Source of the DNA: Sabulicella rubraurantiaca
GTDB lineage: Bacteria; Pseudomonadota; Alphaproteobacteria; Acetobacterales; Acetobacteraceae
NCBI RefSeq assembly: GCF_017355885.1
Contig: NZ_JAFEUU010000005.1
Location: 124,001 to 188,000 of the forward strand
DNA length: 64,000 nt
Reading direction: 5' to 3'
The translations under genes were made by a program, and so were the position numbers. Below are positions 42,095 to 51,179 of the stretch, piece after piece. Every line of letters begins with the position of its first letter. The first letter of the stretch is position 1. The notes beneath the pieces are model-generated. The model searched no databases, was not told where the DNA came from, and worked only from the letters and a program-made list of their open reading frames with translations.

Positions 42095-43357
42095 TTAGCC
42101 ACTCGCTGCGAGCATCACGGCGCCGCCCAGGACCCGGGCGCCGAGCACGAAATCCGCCTCCGCCATGCTCTCGCGCGGATTGTGACTGCCATTCGCGTTG
42201 CGGACCAGCATCACCGAGGCCGGGATGCCGGCCTGATGAAACATCGCCGCGTCGTGACCCACCGTCGCGAGGCGCAAGGCGTCGTGACCGATTGCCTTCG
42301 CGGATTCTTCCACCATCGCGATAAGCGCGGGATCGAGGCGCGAGGGCAAAGACCCGAAGCGCGGTCCCATTTCGAACCGCACGCCGCGGCGCTGGGTGAT
42401 GCTGTCCAGGAGCCGCGACAGCAGGGCGTCCGCCTGTGCGATCACCTCCTCGCGGATCGATCCGACATTGAAGCTGAAGCGGACCTCGCCTGGGACCTTG
42501 GTCATGGCATGGGTGGACGGGTCGGTTCCGAACTTGCCCATCGTGAAGACGCAGGATGGGTCGTGCCTCTCCGCCTCCTCCCAGAAGCGTTCGAACTCCA
42601 GTGCCAACTCCGCCACGGCCAGCACCGCGTCGTGGCGATAGGCGCGCGGCAGCGCGGCGGAATGACCGTACTCGCCGAGGCAGCGCGCCTCGGGATAGCG
42701 AGTGTTGCCACGGATATCCGTCGCCACACCGACCGGCAGGTTTTTGGCGGTGAGCAGCGGCCCCTGCTCGATGTGCAGCTCGAAGAACCCGGCCACCGTC
42801 TCGCGTGAGATCGGCATGACCGGGGCCGATGCATAGCTCAACTCGTCCAGATGCTCCTGGAGTGGCCTGCCGGTATCGAAGCGCGGCAGGCCGCCCAGAT
42901 CGGCGAGGGTGGAATGTCCCAGCATCATGCGGCTGCCGACATAGGCGGTGCCGAACCAGGGACTCTCCTCGCCACGCATGGCCACGGCCCGGATGCTGCG
43001 CCGATTTCCGCCGTCGCGCAGCGCCGCCGCGGCCGTGGCGAGGCTGGCCATGACGCCCGCCAGACCGTCGTAATTGCCGCCACCCGGGACCGAATCCAGG
43101 TGCGAGCCGGTCATGATCGCCTTGGCCGATGGATCGGCGCCGGGCACGACACCGTGCAGATTTCCGAACCGATCAGGCTCCAGTTCGAGGCCGAGGCTCC
43201 TGGCGAAGTCGGTCACCTTCTCGGCGGCGATCTGCTCGCCCTCGCCGTAGCAGGGGCGGGTGATCCCCTCCTCCTTCGTGCCTGTCAGGCGGCCGATTTC
43301 CTCCATCACGGCCCATGCCTGGGCCGCGATGTCCTCCAGTGTCCGATCGAAGCTCAT
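42095..43357 (-). CDS. M20-family amidohydrolase (allantoate amidohydrolase / N-carbamoyl amino acid hydrolase type)
   Basis: 420-residue metallo-amidohydrolase of the AllC/HyuC/beta-ureidopropionase group. Metal ligands include H86 (GSHLDSVPGGG), D97 (NYDG) and E130/E131 (RGEES); a later HIEQGPLL motif and the C-terminal VGHDAAM and NGSHNPRE motifs complete the set. These enzymes hydrolyse N-carbamoyl or ureido amino acids to the free amine, CO2 and ammonia. GGGAGG precedes the ATG. A hydantoinase-like operon (hyuAB) occurs 4 kb away, which makes a carbamoyl-amino-acid role attractive but unproven. Confidence 0.9.
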   Translation of the reverse strand: MSFDRTLEDIAAQAWAVMEEIGRLTGTKEEGITRPCYGEGEQIAAEKVTDFARSLGLELEPDRFGNLHGVVPGADPSAKAIMTGSHLDSVPGGGNYDGLAGVMASLATAAAALRDGGNRRSIRAVAMRGEESPWFGTAYVGSRMMLGHSTLADLGGLPRFDTGRPLQEHLDELSYASAPVMPISRETVAGFFELHIEQGPLLTAKNLPVGVATDIRGNTRYPEARCLGEYGHSAALPRAYRHDAVLAVAELALEFERFWEEAERHDPSCVFTMGKFGTDPSTHAMTKVPGEVRFSFNVGSIREEVIAQADALLSRLLDSITQRRGVRFEMGPRFGSLPSRLDPALIAMVEESAKAIGHDALRLATVGHDAAMFHQAGIPASVMLVRNANGSHNPRESMAEADFVLGARVLGGAVMLAASG

Positions 43358-43456
43358 TCAGCTGGCCTCCCGGTGCGGCAACGCTGCGTCAGCTTCGCTG
43401 CGCTCCGCCAGACAGGCAAGGCGGGGTGCTGAATCGCATAGTGATAAGCACGAGGC

Positions 43457-44365
43457 TCACCCGCGCCCTCGGTGCGGGGAAGGAGATGGCGCGGTGCGCT
43501 CCGCCTTGTCGCGCTGGGTCTGGGCACGGATGCGCTCGCCCGCCTCGGCCCATTGTGCGTCGCTCCAGTCCAGATAGCGCGTGAAGTACGCACCGCTGGC
43601 CAGCGCGTGTCCGCCATCAATGGCAATGGTCTGCCCAGTTAGCCATTCGCACCCATCGGCCATCAGGAAGGCGATCAGGTTGGTCAGTTCGGGCATCTCG
43701 CCGAGGCGCCGCATGGGGTTGTCGGCGCGCTCGCCCTCATGCGCATTGCTGGAGGGGCGCAGCCGCGCCGTGGCGCCCTCCGTCGGAAAGATCCCCGGCG
43801 CCACAGCATTCAGCCGGATGCCGTGGCACCCCCACTCCACGGCGAGGGACTTGGTCATCACGTCCACCCCCGCCTTCGACATGGCTGAGGGCACCACGAA
43901 GGGAGAACCGGTCGTGACCCAGGTGGTGACGATGGACACGACGCTGCCCTTGTGGCCGCCTTCGATCCATCGCTTGCCCACTGCGTGCGTCACGTAGAAT
44001 GTTCCGTGGAGGACAATGTTCGCGATCGCGTCGAAGCCGCGGGGCGAGAGATCCTTCGTGCGGCTGATGAAGTTGCCGGCGGCGTTGTTGATGAGGCCGG
44101 TGAGCGGACCGCGCGTGGCCCAGATCTCGCCGACCATTGCATCCACTGCACCTGCGTCACGCAAATCCACCACGTGGGAGGTCACCGTCCCACCATGGCG
44201 CTCCATGAGTTCGGCCGCCGCCTCCTCCAGCACCCCGCCGCGGCGTCCGCAGATGACGATCTCTGCGCCAAGCTCCAGCAGGCGCGCGGCCATGGCCTTG
44301 CCCAGCCCCGTTCCTCCGCCCGTCACCAGGATGCGGTGACCCCCGAACAGCCCTGCCTCGAACAT
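43457..44365 (-). CDS. SDR-family oxidoreductase, 2,4-dienoyl-CoA reductase-like
   Basis: 302-residue short-chain dehydrogenase. The cofactor motif TGGGTGLGKAMA is at about 14-25 and NNAAGN near 95. The segment TTGSPFVVPSAMSKAGVDVMTKSLAVEWG, whose parts match mitochondrial-type 2,4-dienoyl-CoA reductase (there GSGFVVPSASAKAGVEAM), has Ser where ordinary SDRs have the YxxxK Tyr. The C-terminal part (CEWLTGQTIAIDGG, then SGAYFTRYLDWSDAQW) also matches. AGGAGGAAGCAC precedes ATG 44365. It is divergent from a CaiB-type CoA transferase, which supports an acyl-CoA substrate. Confidence 0.82.
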   Translation of the reverse strand: MFEAGLFGGHRILVTGGGTGLGKAMAARLLELGAEIVICGRRGGVLEEAAAELMERHGGTVTSHVVDLRDAGAVDAMVGEIWATRGPLTGLINNAAGNFISRTKDLSPRGFDAIANIVLHGTFYVTHAVGKRWIEGGHKGSVVSIVTTWVTTGSPFVVPSAMSKAGVDVMTKSLAVEWGCHGIRLNAVAPGIFPTEGATARLRPSSNAHEGERADNPMRRLGEMPELTNLIAFLMADGCEWLTGQTIAIDGGHALASGAYFTRYLDWSDAQWAEAGERIRAQTQRDKAERTAPSPSPHRGRG

Positions 44366-44451
44366 GTGCTTCCTCCTGTGCGCGGCTTGCCTGCAGCGCC
44401 GCCAAGGGAGGATGCTAACCCTCACGAGCGAAGCAAGGGAGGAGGCCAGGC

Positions 44452-45612
44452 ATGACCGGCCCGTTGTCAGGCATCCGCGTGGTCGAACTGTCCACGATGA
44501 TCACCGCGCCCCTCGCCGGCGTGATGCTGGCCGACATGGGCGCCGACGTCATCAAGGTCGAGAACCCCGAGGGTGGCGATCCGTATCGCAACTTCCGTGG
44601 AGGTCAGTACAGCCCACATTTCTGTGCGTACAACCGCAACAAGCGCAGCGTCGTGCTCGACCTGCGTTCCCCCGAAGGCAAGGCCGCGCTGGAAGTCCTT
44701 CTCGGCGGGGCGGATGTCCTGCTCGAGAATTTCCGTCCCGGCGTCCTCGCGCGCCTGGGGTTCGAAGAGGCGAGGATCAAGGCGATAAACCCACGCATCG
44801 TCCATTGTTCCGTCACGGGCTTCGGCTCGGGCGGCCCCTACGTGGGGCGCCCCGCCTATGACGCCGTCGCCCAGGCGCTCAGCGGCCTCACGAGCCTACA
44901 GGTGGACCCCGAGGCACCGCGGATCGCGGGACCGACCATCGCCGACAACGCGACTGGGCAATACGCCGCCTTCGGAATCCTCGCGGCGCTGATGGAGCGC
45001 GAGCGGACCGGCCGTGCCCGGCGTGTCGAGGTGAACATGCTCGAATGCGCCCTGTCCTTCGCCCCCGATGCCTATGGCTACCTGACGCAGATGGGCATCG
45101 TCTCCGACCCCTATCTGCGCGCGCGCACCTCGCAATCCTACGTCTTCGCCTGTTCCGACGGGGCCATGATCGCGGTTCATCTGTCGTTGCACCAGAAGTT
45201 CTGGATGGCCTTCCTGGAGGTGGCGGGCCGGACCGACCTCGCCGAGGATGCGCGCTTCCGCACGCGTGCCGACCGCATCGAGAACTACGAGGCATTGCGC
45301 ACCCTCGTGGCGCCGGTCTTCGCGCGACATCCACGCGCATATTGGGTGGAGCGCTTCGCACGGCACGATGTTCCCTTCGCGCCCGTCTACACCGTTGCAG
45401 AGGCGCCAGAGGACCCACAGGTGCGGCATCTCGGTTCGTTCTTCGAGATGGAGCATCCGGAGCAGGGGCGCCTGACCGCGATCCACCTTCCCATCTGGTT
45501 GGACGGCGAGCGGGAGAGCCATCCGCGCCGGCCTCCCCCAACGCTGGGTGAGCAGACGGAGGAGGTGTTGCGCGAGCACGGCCTGCCCCCGGCACGAACT
45601 GGCGCCGGTTGA
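44452..45612 (+). CDS. CaiB/BaiF-family (class III) CoA transferase
   Basis: 386-residue enzyme moving CoA between carboxylic acids. The N-terminal GIRVVELSTMITAPLAGVMLADMGADVIKVE block is typical, and the catalytic Asp is D137 in GRPAYDAVAQALSG. The conserved GQYAAFGILAALMER segment follows. GGAGG lies 6 nt before the ATG. The stop is 67 nt upstream of a TctC receptor on the same strand; CoA transferases and Bug receptors are frequent neighbours in this type of genome. The acyl group handled is not identifiable. Confidence 0.92.
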   Translation: MTGPLSGIRVVELSTMITAPLAGVMLADMGADVIKVENPEGGDPYRNFRGGQYSPHFCAYNRNKRSVVLDLRSPEGKAALEVLLGGADVLLENFRPGVLARLGFEEARIKAINPRIVHCSVTGFGSGGPYVGRPAYDAVAQALSGLTSLQVDPEAPRIAGPTIADNATGQYAAFGILAALMERERTGRARRVEVNMLECALSFAPDAYGYLTQMGIVSDPYLRARTSQSYVFACSDGAMIAVHLSLHQKFWMAFLEVAGRTDLAEDARFRTRADRIENYEALRTLVAPVFARHPRAYWVERFARHDVPFAPVYTVAEAPEDPQVRHLGSFFEMEHPEQGRLTAIHLPIWLDGERESHPRRPPPTLGEQTEEVLREHGLPPARTGAG

Positions 45613-45679
45613 CGCCGTCGCGAGGCAGAACCTAGGGTTTCCGCAGCTGGCCACATCAAGGCCGCAGGAGGAAACAACG

Positions 45680-46639
45680 ATGAGGAACTCCGCCGCCTGG
45701 GCGCTGGCCGCAGCCCTGTCCGCCCTCGTTTTCGCGACTCCCTCCGTGGCCCAGCAGCAGTGCAGTTCCTTGACCGTCGTTGCTCCCTTTCCCGCGGGCT
45801 CCAATACCGATGCGATCGCCCGCCTCGTGGGTGAGCGCGCGGCGCAGACGCTCGGGCGGCCCGTCGTCATCGACAACAAGCCGGGTGCGGAAGGCCAGCT
45901 GGCTGCCGTGGATGTCCGGCGCGCCCCGCCCGATGGCTGCCGCATCCTGTTCGCGACCTCGGGCAACCTCTCGATCCTGCCCTTCATCCGGCGCGATCCG
46001 CCCTATGACCCGCTGCGGGACTTCACGCCGCTGGCAGAGATCGGCCGGTACAATTTCTTCCTCTTCGTCAGCCGCGGCATGCCGGACAACGTCCAGGGCT
46101 TCGTCGAGGCGGCGCGTGCGCGACCAGGCGCCCTCAACTTCGCCACCGGCAACAACACGAACCTCCTCGCCATGGCGGAGATCCAGCGTCAGTTCGGCCT
46201 TCGGCTGGAGCGCGTCAATTATCGCGGCGAGCCGCCTGCGATGACGGATTTGATGCAAGATCGCGTGCAGGCGATGGTGGCGACCAGCATCGGCGTGCCG
46301 CATGCGCGGGAGGGCGCGATCCGTGCGCTGGCGGTCATGCTGCCCCAACGCATCCCGATCCTGCCCGATGTGCCGACCTTCACCGAGGTCGGTATCCGTG
46401 ATCTGGGCATCGTCCCCTGGGCGGGCTTCGTCGGCCCGGCTGGGTTGCCGGAAGCGACGGTGAAGGCGCTGAGCGACGCGCTGGTTTCGGCCATGGATCA
46501 CCCGCCGCTCCGGGCCCGCGCGGCGGAGCTGGGCTTCACCATGAGCCCGTCCCCTTCGGGTGACTTCGCCCGGCTGATGCGTGAGCAGCACGAGGTCTAT
46601 GGGCGCGTGATCCGCGAGGTCGGACTGCCTGTGGAGTGA
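45680..46639 (+). CDS. TctC/Bug-family periplasmic receptor next to a CoA transferase
   Basis: 319-residue Bug receptor with a clean signal peptide (AAWALAAALSALVFA, cleavage after VAQQ) and the motifs LTVVAPFPAGSNTDAIA, IDNKPGAEGQLAA, PPDGCRILF and PYDPLRDFTPLAEIG. The first motif deviates from the common PFAPGG by PFPAGS, as in some Bug subfamilies. GGAGGAAACAACG precedes the ATG. It likely shares a transcript with the CoA transferase and may capture the acid that enzyme activates (inference). It converges on the TetR gene. Confidence 0.9.
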   Translation: MRNSAAWALAAALSALVFATPSVAQQQCSSLTVVAPFPAGSNTDAIARLVGERAAQTLGRPVVIDNKPGAEGQLAAVDVRRAPPDGCRILFATSGNLSILPFIRRDPPYDPLRDFTPLAEIGRYNFFLFVSRGMPDNVQGFVEAARARPGALNFATGNNTNLLAMAEIQRQFGLRLERVNYRGEPPAMTDLMQDRVQAMVATSIGVPHAREGAIRALAVMLPQRIPILPDVPTFTEVGIRDLGIVPWAGFVGPAGLPEATVKALSDALVSAMDHPPLRARAAELGFTMSPSPSGDFARLMREQHEVYGRVIREVGLPVE

Positions 46640-46673
46640 TGCATCCGGACGAGAGCCTGCACCTCGGCAGGGG

Positions 46674-47315
46674 CTAATTGTCGCGGCGCAGCAGGAAGGA
46701 CACCACCATTTCGCCAGCCAGCGTCTCATAGGCCGCAAGCCGTTCCGGCTGGAACAGGTCACCCGCGAAGGCGGCTGAAAGGGTCCACCGATTGGCGCAG
46801 GGGAAGTAGCCCAGTCCTGACAGCGCGACGTAGAGGGCGCGCACATCCACCTCTTCGCGGAACAGGCCTTGCTGCCTCCCTTCCTCCAGCAGCCGCTCCA
46901 TTGCCGCGAAGAGGGGCGAATACAGCATGGGCACCCCGGTCGCCTCGCGCAGGTGGCGGCCGCGATGGAGGTTCTCCTCGTTCATCAGGGCGGTGATTTC
47001 GGGGTGCTCGCGGAACAGGCGGAAGGTTTCCGTGGTCAGTCGTCGCATCCCCTCGACCGGCCCAAGAGCCATGAGCGCCACCTCATCCTGTCCGGAGCGC
47101 AGCAGCCGGTACACGTGCTCCAGTGCTGCTGCCCAGAGCCCTTCCTTTGAGCGGAAATGATGAAAGACGAGGCCCTTCGCCACGCCTGCGGCCTCGGCGA
47201 TCGCGGCCATGCGGGCGCCGGCGAGGCCCTTCGCGGTAAATTCAGCAAGCGCGGCGCGCAGAATGGCAGCACGTGCCGTGGTGCCCGGGGAAGATTCCGG
47301 TTGACGTTCGCTCAT
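46674..47315 (-). CDS. TetR-family transcriptional regulator
   Basis: 213-residue regulator with an N-terminal HTH at about 12-60: RAAILRAALAEFTAKGLAGARMAAIAEAAGVAKGLVFHHFRSKEGL, in which GVAKGLVFHHF is the recognition helix region. The C-terminal half is the variable helical ligand domain. ATG 47315 follows GGAAGCC; a GTG 21 nt upstream is an alternative. It is divergent from the hydantoinase operon, with a TGACCGGTCA palindrome in the 71-bp gap, so it probably represses that operon and itself. Confidence 0.9.
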   Translation of the reverse strand: MSERQPESSPGTTARAAILRAALAEFTAKGLAGARMAAIAEAAGVAKGLVFHHFRSKEGLWAAALEHVYRLLRSGQDEVALMALGPVEGMRRLTTETFRLFREHPEITALMNEENLHRGRHLREATGVPMLYSPLFAAMERLLEEGRQQGLFREEVDVRALYVALSGLGYFPCANRWTLSAAFAGDLFQPERLAAYETLAGEMVVSFLLRRDN

Positions 47316-47344
47316 GGCTTCCGACACGCTGCCCACAAATTGAC

Positions 47345-47354
47345 TGACCGGTCA
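47345..47354. promoter_or_regulatory. Operator candidate TGACCGGTCA between tetR and hyuA
   Basis: Perfect 10-bp palindrome in the 71-bp divergent intergenic region. With its flanks it reads TTGACTGACCGGTCAATCAA, a form commonly bound by TetR-family repressors. It also overlaps a TTGACT -35-like hexamer on the plus strand, so binding would block the hyu promoter. No confident -10 element is seen. Confidence 0.55.
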
Positions 47355-47386
47355 ATCAAGACCGCTCCCTGAAGACGAGGTAAGCG

Positions 47387-49465
47387 ATGCGGGCGAGGAT
47401 TGGCGTCGACGTGGGGGGCACCTTCACCGATGTCGTGCTGTCCCTGCCGGGCGGTCGGATCCTGGTGAACAAGACCACCACGACGCCCCACGACCCGGGC
47501 GAGGGCGTCGTGGCGGGCATCGCCACGCTGCTGCAAGAGGCGGGGCTGGACGGCGCGGCGGTGGAGGAGGTCGTGCACGGCACCACTGTCGCCTCCAATA
47601 CCATCCTGCAGAAGGTCGGCGCACGCACCGGGCTCCTCACCACCCGCGGCTTCCGGGACGTGCTGGAGATCGGGCGCATCCGCACCCCCGGCATGTTCGA
47701 CCTGTCATGGAGCAAGCCCGAGCCCCTGGTGCCGCGACGCTGGCGCCTGGAAGTGTCGGAACGCATCGGCGCCGACGGCGCGGTGGTGCAGCCCCTGGAT
47801 GAGGACGACGTGCGTGAGGCGGCGGCCTTCTTCCTGGAGGAAGGCGTGGAAGCGGTCGCGATCTGCTTCATCAATTCCTACAGCAATGCCGCGCATGAGC
47901 GCCGCGCGGCCGCCCTGCTGCGCGAGGCGGCGCCCAGCCTGCTCGTCACCGCCTCCTGCGAAGTCCTGCCCGAGATCAAGGAATACGAACGTACTTCCAC
48001 GGCCGTGGTGAACGCCTACATCCTACCCGCCATGCGCGGCTACCTGTCGCGGCTGGAGGCACGGCTGCGCGAGCTGGGGCTTTCCGCCCCGGTGCAGGTG
48101 ATGGCGTCCAATGGCGGAATGGTAGGGCTCGAGGCGGCGCGAGACCGTCCGGTCTTCGCCGTCGGATCCGGTCCGGCTGGCGGGGTCGCGGGTGCTGCGC
48201 GGCTCGGACCGCCACTAGGCGCCGCCGATCTGATCGTCTTCGACATGGGTGGCACCACGGCCAAGGCCGCCATCGTGGAGGGCGGGCTGCCGTCCCTCGT
48301 CACCGAGTATGAATTCCGTGACGGTATCTCCACGCCGTCGCGCTTCACCAAGGGCGCCGGCTACATGCTGAAGGTCCCCGCGGTGGATATTGCCGAGGTC
48401 GGCTCGGGTGGCGGATCCATCGCGCGGGTGGATGCGGGCGGGCTGCTGGTCGTGGGACCGGAGAGCGCGGGCGGTGATCCCGGCCCTGCCTGCTACGGAC
48501 GGGGCAATAAGCGGCCCACCGTGACCGATGCCAATATGGTGTTGGGCTTCCTCAATCCGCGCGCGCTTGCCGGCGGTTCGCTGCCGGTGGATGCGGAGTT
48601 GTCGCGACGCGCCGTGATGCAGCACGTCGCCGCGCCGCTCGGACTTTCGGCGGAGGAGGCGGCGCAAGGCATCCGCCAGGTCGCGAACGTGAACATGGCC
48701 CGCGCCATCCGCGCCGTGACGGTGGAGCGCGGCAAGGACCCGCGCGACCTCGCGCTTCTCGCCATCGGCGGCGGTGGGCCGCTGCATGCGGTGGAGGTGG
48801 CGCGGCTGCTCGGCATCCGGCGCGTGCTGGTCGCGCCCGCGGCCGGCGTGTTCTCCGCCGCAGGGATGCTGGCCGCAGAGGCGGCGCATGAGTTCGTCGA
48901 GCCGCTTCTCCGCCCATTGGATGGTGCCTGGCCCGCGCTTGAGGAGGCAAGCAGCCGCCTGGCGACGGCGGGCCGCGTCGCGCTCCACGCCGAGGGCTAT
49001 GCGGGGGAGGGGGTGGAGCTGCGCTTCGCGGCCGATCTTCGCTACCTGGGCCAGTCCGGCGGGCTGACCGTGCCACTGGAGGAGGGCGAGGCCGCGCTTC
49101 GTGCCGCCTTCGAGCGGCTCTACCGCGAAACCTTCGGCTATGCGGCCGAGGAGGAGGCGGTGGAGCTGGTGAATCTCCGGCTTTCCGCCATTGGGCGTGG
49201 CACGACGCGACTGGATTTCGGCGCCCTCTCCCTGGATGCCCAGGCCCTGGCCGGCGAGCACGGCACGCGCCCTGTCCACTTCACGCGCGGCGCCCCGCCC
49301 GTGCCGACGCGACTGCTGCCGCGCGCGGCGCTGGACGAGGGGGCGGTGGAAGGGCCCGCCATCCTCGAAAGCTACGACACCACCGTCGTAATCCCCCCTG
49401 GCTGCACCGCCCGCCCCGGCGGCGCCGGTTGCGTGCTGATCGAACTGGATCCCATTGATGCCTGA
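47387..49465 (+). CDS. hyuA: Hydantoinase/oxoprolinase A subunit (ATP-dependent)
   Basis: 692-residue subunit of the hydantoinase A/oxoprolinase/acetone-carboxylase-like family. The N-terminal phosphate-binding loop RIGVDVGGTFTDVV is at 4-17 and VVHGTTVASNTIL near 63-75. The actin-like ATPase core continues with VFDMGGTTAKAAIV and AVGSGPAGGVAGA. GAGG precedes the ATG. The B subunit starts inside the last codons of this gene. The pair hydrolyses a cyclic amide (hydantoin or 5-oxoproline type) with ATP, or carboxylates a ketone in the acetone-carboxylase branch. Its transporter-linked operon favours a scavenged nitrogen-containing substrate. Confidence 0.9.
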   Translation: MRARIGVDVGGTFTDVVLSLPGGRILVNKTTTTPHDPGEGVVAGIATLLQEAGLDGAAVEEVVHGTTVASNTILQKVGARTGLLTTRGFRDVLEIGRIRTPGMFDLSWSKPEPLVPRRWRLEVSERIGADGAVVQPLDEDDVREAAAFFLEEGVEAVAICFINSYSNAAHERRAAALLREAAPSLLVTASCEVLPEIKEYERTSTAVVNAYILPAMRGYLSRLEARLRELGLSAPVQVMASNGGMVGLEAARDRPVFAVGSGPAGGVAGAARLGPPLGAADLIVFDMGGTTAKAAIVEGGLPSLVTEYEFRDGISTPSRFTKGAGYMLKVPAVDIAEVGSGGGSIARVDAGGLLVVGPESAGGDPGPACYGRGNKRPTVTDANMVLGFLNPRALAGGSLPVDAELSRRAVMQHVAAPLGLSAEEAAQGIRQVANVNMARAIRAVTVERGKDPRDLALLAIGGGGPLHAVEVARLLGIRRVLVAPAAGVFSAAGMLAAEAAHEFVEPLLRPLDGAWPALEEASSRLATAGRVALHAEGYAGEGVELRFAADLRYLGQSGGLTVPLEEGEAALRAAFERLYRETFGYAAEEEAVELVNLRLSAIGRGTTRLDFGALSLDAQALAGEHGTRPVHFTRGAPPVPTRLLPRAALDEGAVEGPAILESYDTTVVIPPGCTARPGGAGCVLIELDPIDA

Positions 49466-51179
49466 GGCGCCCACCCCCGACCCCATCACCTTCGCGGTGG
49501 TGAAGAACGCGATGGACAGCATCGTGGACGAGATCGCCTACACCGTCATCCGCACCGCGCGGTCGGAGATCGTGAAGGACGTGATGGACTACAGCGCCGC
49601 CATCTGCGACGCGAAGGGCGAGATGGTGGCGCAGGCCAAGACCATCGCGCAGCATCTCGGCGCGATTCCGGAGGCAATGGCGGCGGTGCAGGCGCGCTGG
49701 GGCGGGAGGCTGCAGCCCGGCGATGCTGTGATCATGAACGACCCCTATTCGGGCGGCATGCACCTGCCGGACATCTTCATGTTCTTTCCGGTCTTCGCGG
49801 AGGAGGAGGTCCTGGCCTGGGTGGTGGTGATCTGCCATCACACCGACGTGGGCGGGCGCGTGCCCGGCTCCAACGCCGCCGACAGCACAGAGATCTTCCA
49901 GGAGGGGCTCCGCATCCCGCCGCTGCGCCTCTACCGCGCCGGGGAAATGGACGAGACGCTGGAAGCGCTGATCGGTCTGAACGTGCGCGTGCCCGACCGC
50001 GTGCTGGGCGATCTGCGCGCGCAATACGCGGCCTGCGGCGTCGGCGCGCGGGAGATCGCGTCGCTGGTCCGCCGCTACGGTGCAGGCGGGCTTCGCGGCC
50101 ATTTCGCGGCCCTGCTGGACTACGCCGAACGCATGACGCGCGCCGAGATCAAGACCTGGCCGCGTGGAACCTATCGCTTCACCGACCACATCGACAGCGA
50201 CGGTCTCTCCGACGATGCGGTGCGGCTTTCCGTCGCGGTCACGGTGCGCGAGGACGGAACGCTGCGCGTGGACTGGGATGGATCCTCGCCGCAGGTGCGC
50301 GCGGCGATCAACTCCACCCTTTCCTTCACCAAGAGCAACAGCTTCCTCTCCGTGCGCTGCGCTCTGCGCGGCGACATCCCGAACAATGCCGGCGTCTTCC
50401 GCTGCGTCGAGGTGACGGCGCCAGAGGGGAGCGTGCTGAACCCCATCTCGCCGGCGCCCGTCGCTGCCCGTGCCCTCACCGGCTACCGCGTGATGGACAC
50501 GATGTTCGGTGCGCTGGCGCAGATCGTGCCCGAGGTGATCCCGGCGGCCGGGGAGGGGGGCAACACGGTGGTCGTGTTGGGTGGGAGGCACCCGGATAAC
50601 CGTCCCTTCATCATCGTGGACATGATCAGCGGCTGCTGGGGCGGGCGTCCGGACAAGGACGGGGTGGAGGCGATCACCAACCCCTCTCAGAACCTATCCA
50701 ACACGCCGGTGGAAGTGCTGGAGCGCCAGCACCCCGTGCGTGTGGAGGAATACGCGCTGGTGACTGACAGCGGCGGGCCTGGCCGCTTCCGCGGCGGCAT
50801 GGGCCTTGCCCGCTCCTACCGCCTGCTGGCCGAGGAAGCTGTGATGCAGCTTCGCGCCGACCGGGTCCGTTTCGGGCCCTACGGGCTCGATGGCGGCCGG
50901 GAAGGTGGGCGTGCGGGCAACTGGCTGGACGGCGCGCCCGTGCCCGGCAAGGTCACCGGGACGATGCGCCGCGGCCAGCTTCTGCGCCACCATCAGGCGG
51001 GGGGCGGCGGCCATGGCGACCCGCGTGCGCGCGACCCCGAAGCGGTGGCGCGCGACGTGTGGAACGGCAAGGTGAGCGCGGAAGCCGCACGGCGGGATTA
51101 CGCCGTGGCGGTGGACAGGCGGACAGGCATCCTGAACCGTGCGGAGACCGCGCGGCTGCGTGAAGGGGAGAGGGCATGA
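49458..51179 (+). CDS. hyuB: Hydantoinase/oxoprolinase B subunit
   Basis: 573-residue partner of HyuA. Typical blocks are ITFAVVKNAMDSIVDEIAYT, NDPYSGGMHLPDIFMF (near 94-109), ICHHTDVGG (metal-binding His pair), SNAADSTEIFQEGLRIPP, and later GGGHGDPRARDPEAVARDV. I choose ATG 49458, which overlaps hyuA by 8 nt. Its own stop overlaps the next gene's ATG by 4 nt. Length matches the HyuB family. Confidence 0.92.
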   Translation: MPEAPTPDPITFAVVKNAMDSIVDEIAYTVIRTARSEIVKDVMDYSAAICDAKGEMVAQAKTIAQHLGAIPEAMAAVQARWGGRLQPGDAVIMNDPYSGGMHLPDIFMFFPVFAEEEVLAWVVVICHHTDVGGRVPGSNAADSTEIFQEGLRIPPLRLYRAGEMDETLEALIGLNVRVPDRVLGDLRAQYAACGVGAREIASLVRRYGAGGLRGHFAALLDYAERMTRAEIKTWPRGTYRFTDHIDSDGLSDDAVRLSVAVTVREDGTLRVDWDGSSPQVRAAINSTLSFTKSNSFLSVRCALRGDIPNNAGVFRCVEVTAPEGSVLNPISPAPVAARALTGYRVMDTMFGALAQIVPEVIPAAGEGGNTVVVLGGRHPDNRPFIIVDMISGCWGGRPDKDGVEAITNPSQNLSNTPVEVLERQHPVRVEEYALVTDSGGPGRFRGGMGLARSYRLLAEEAVMQLRADRVRFGPYGLDGGREGGRAGNWLDGAPVPGKVTGTMRRGQLLRHHQAGGGGHGDPRARDPEAVARDVWNGKVSAEAARRDYAVAVDRRTGILNRAETARLREGERA

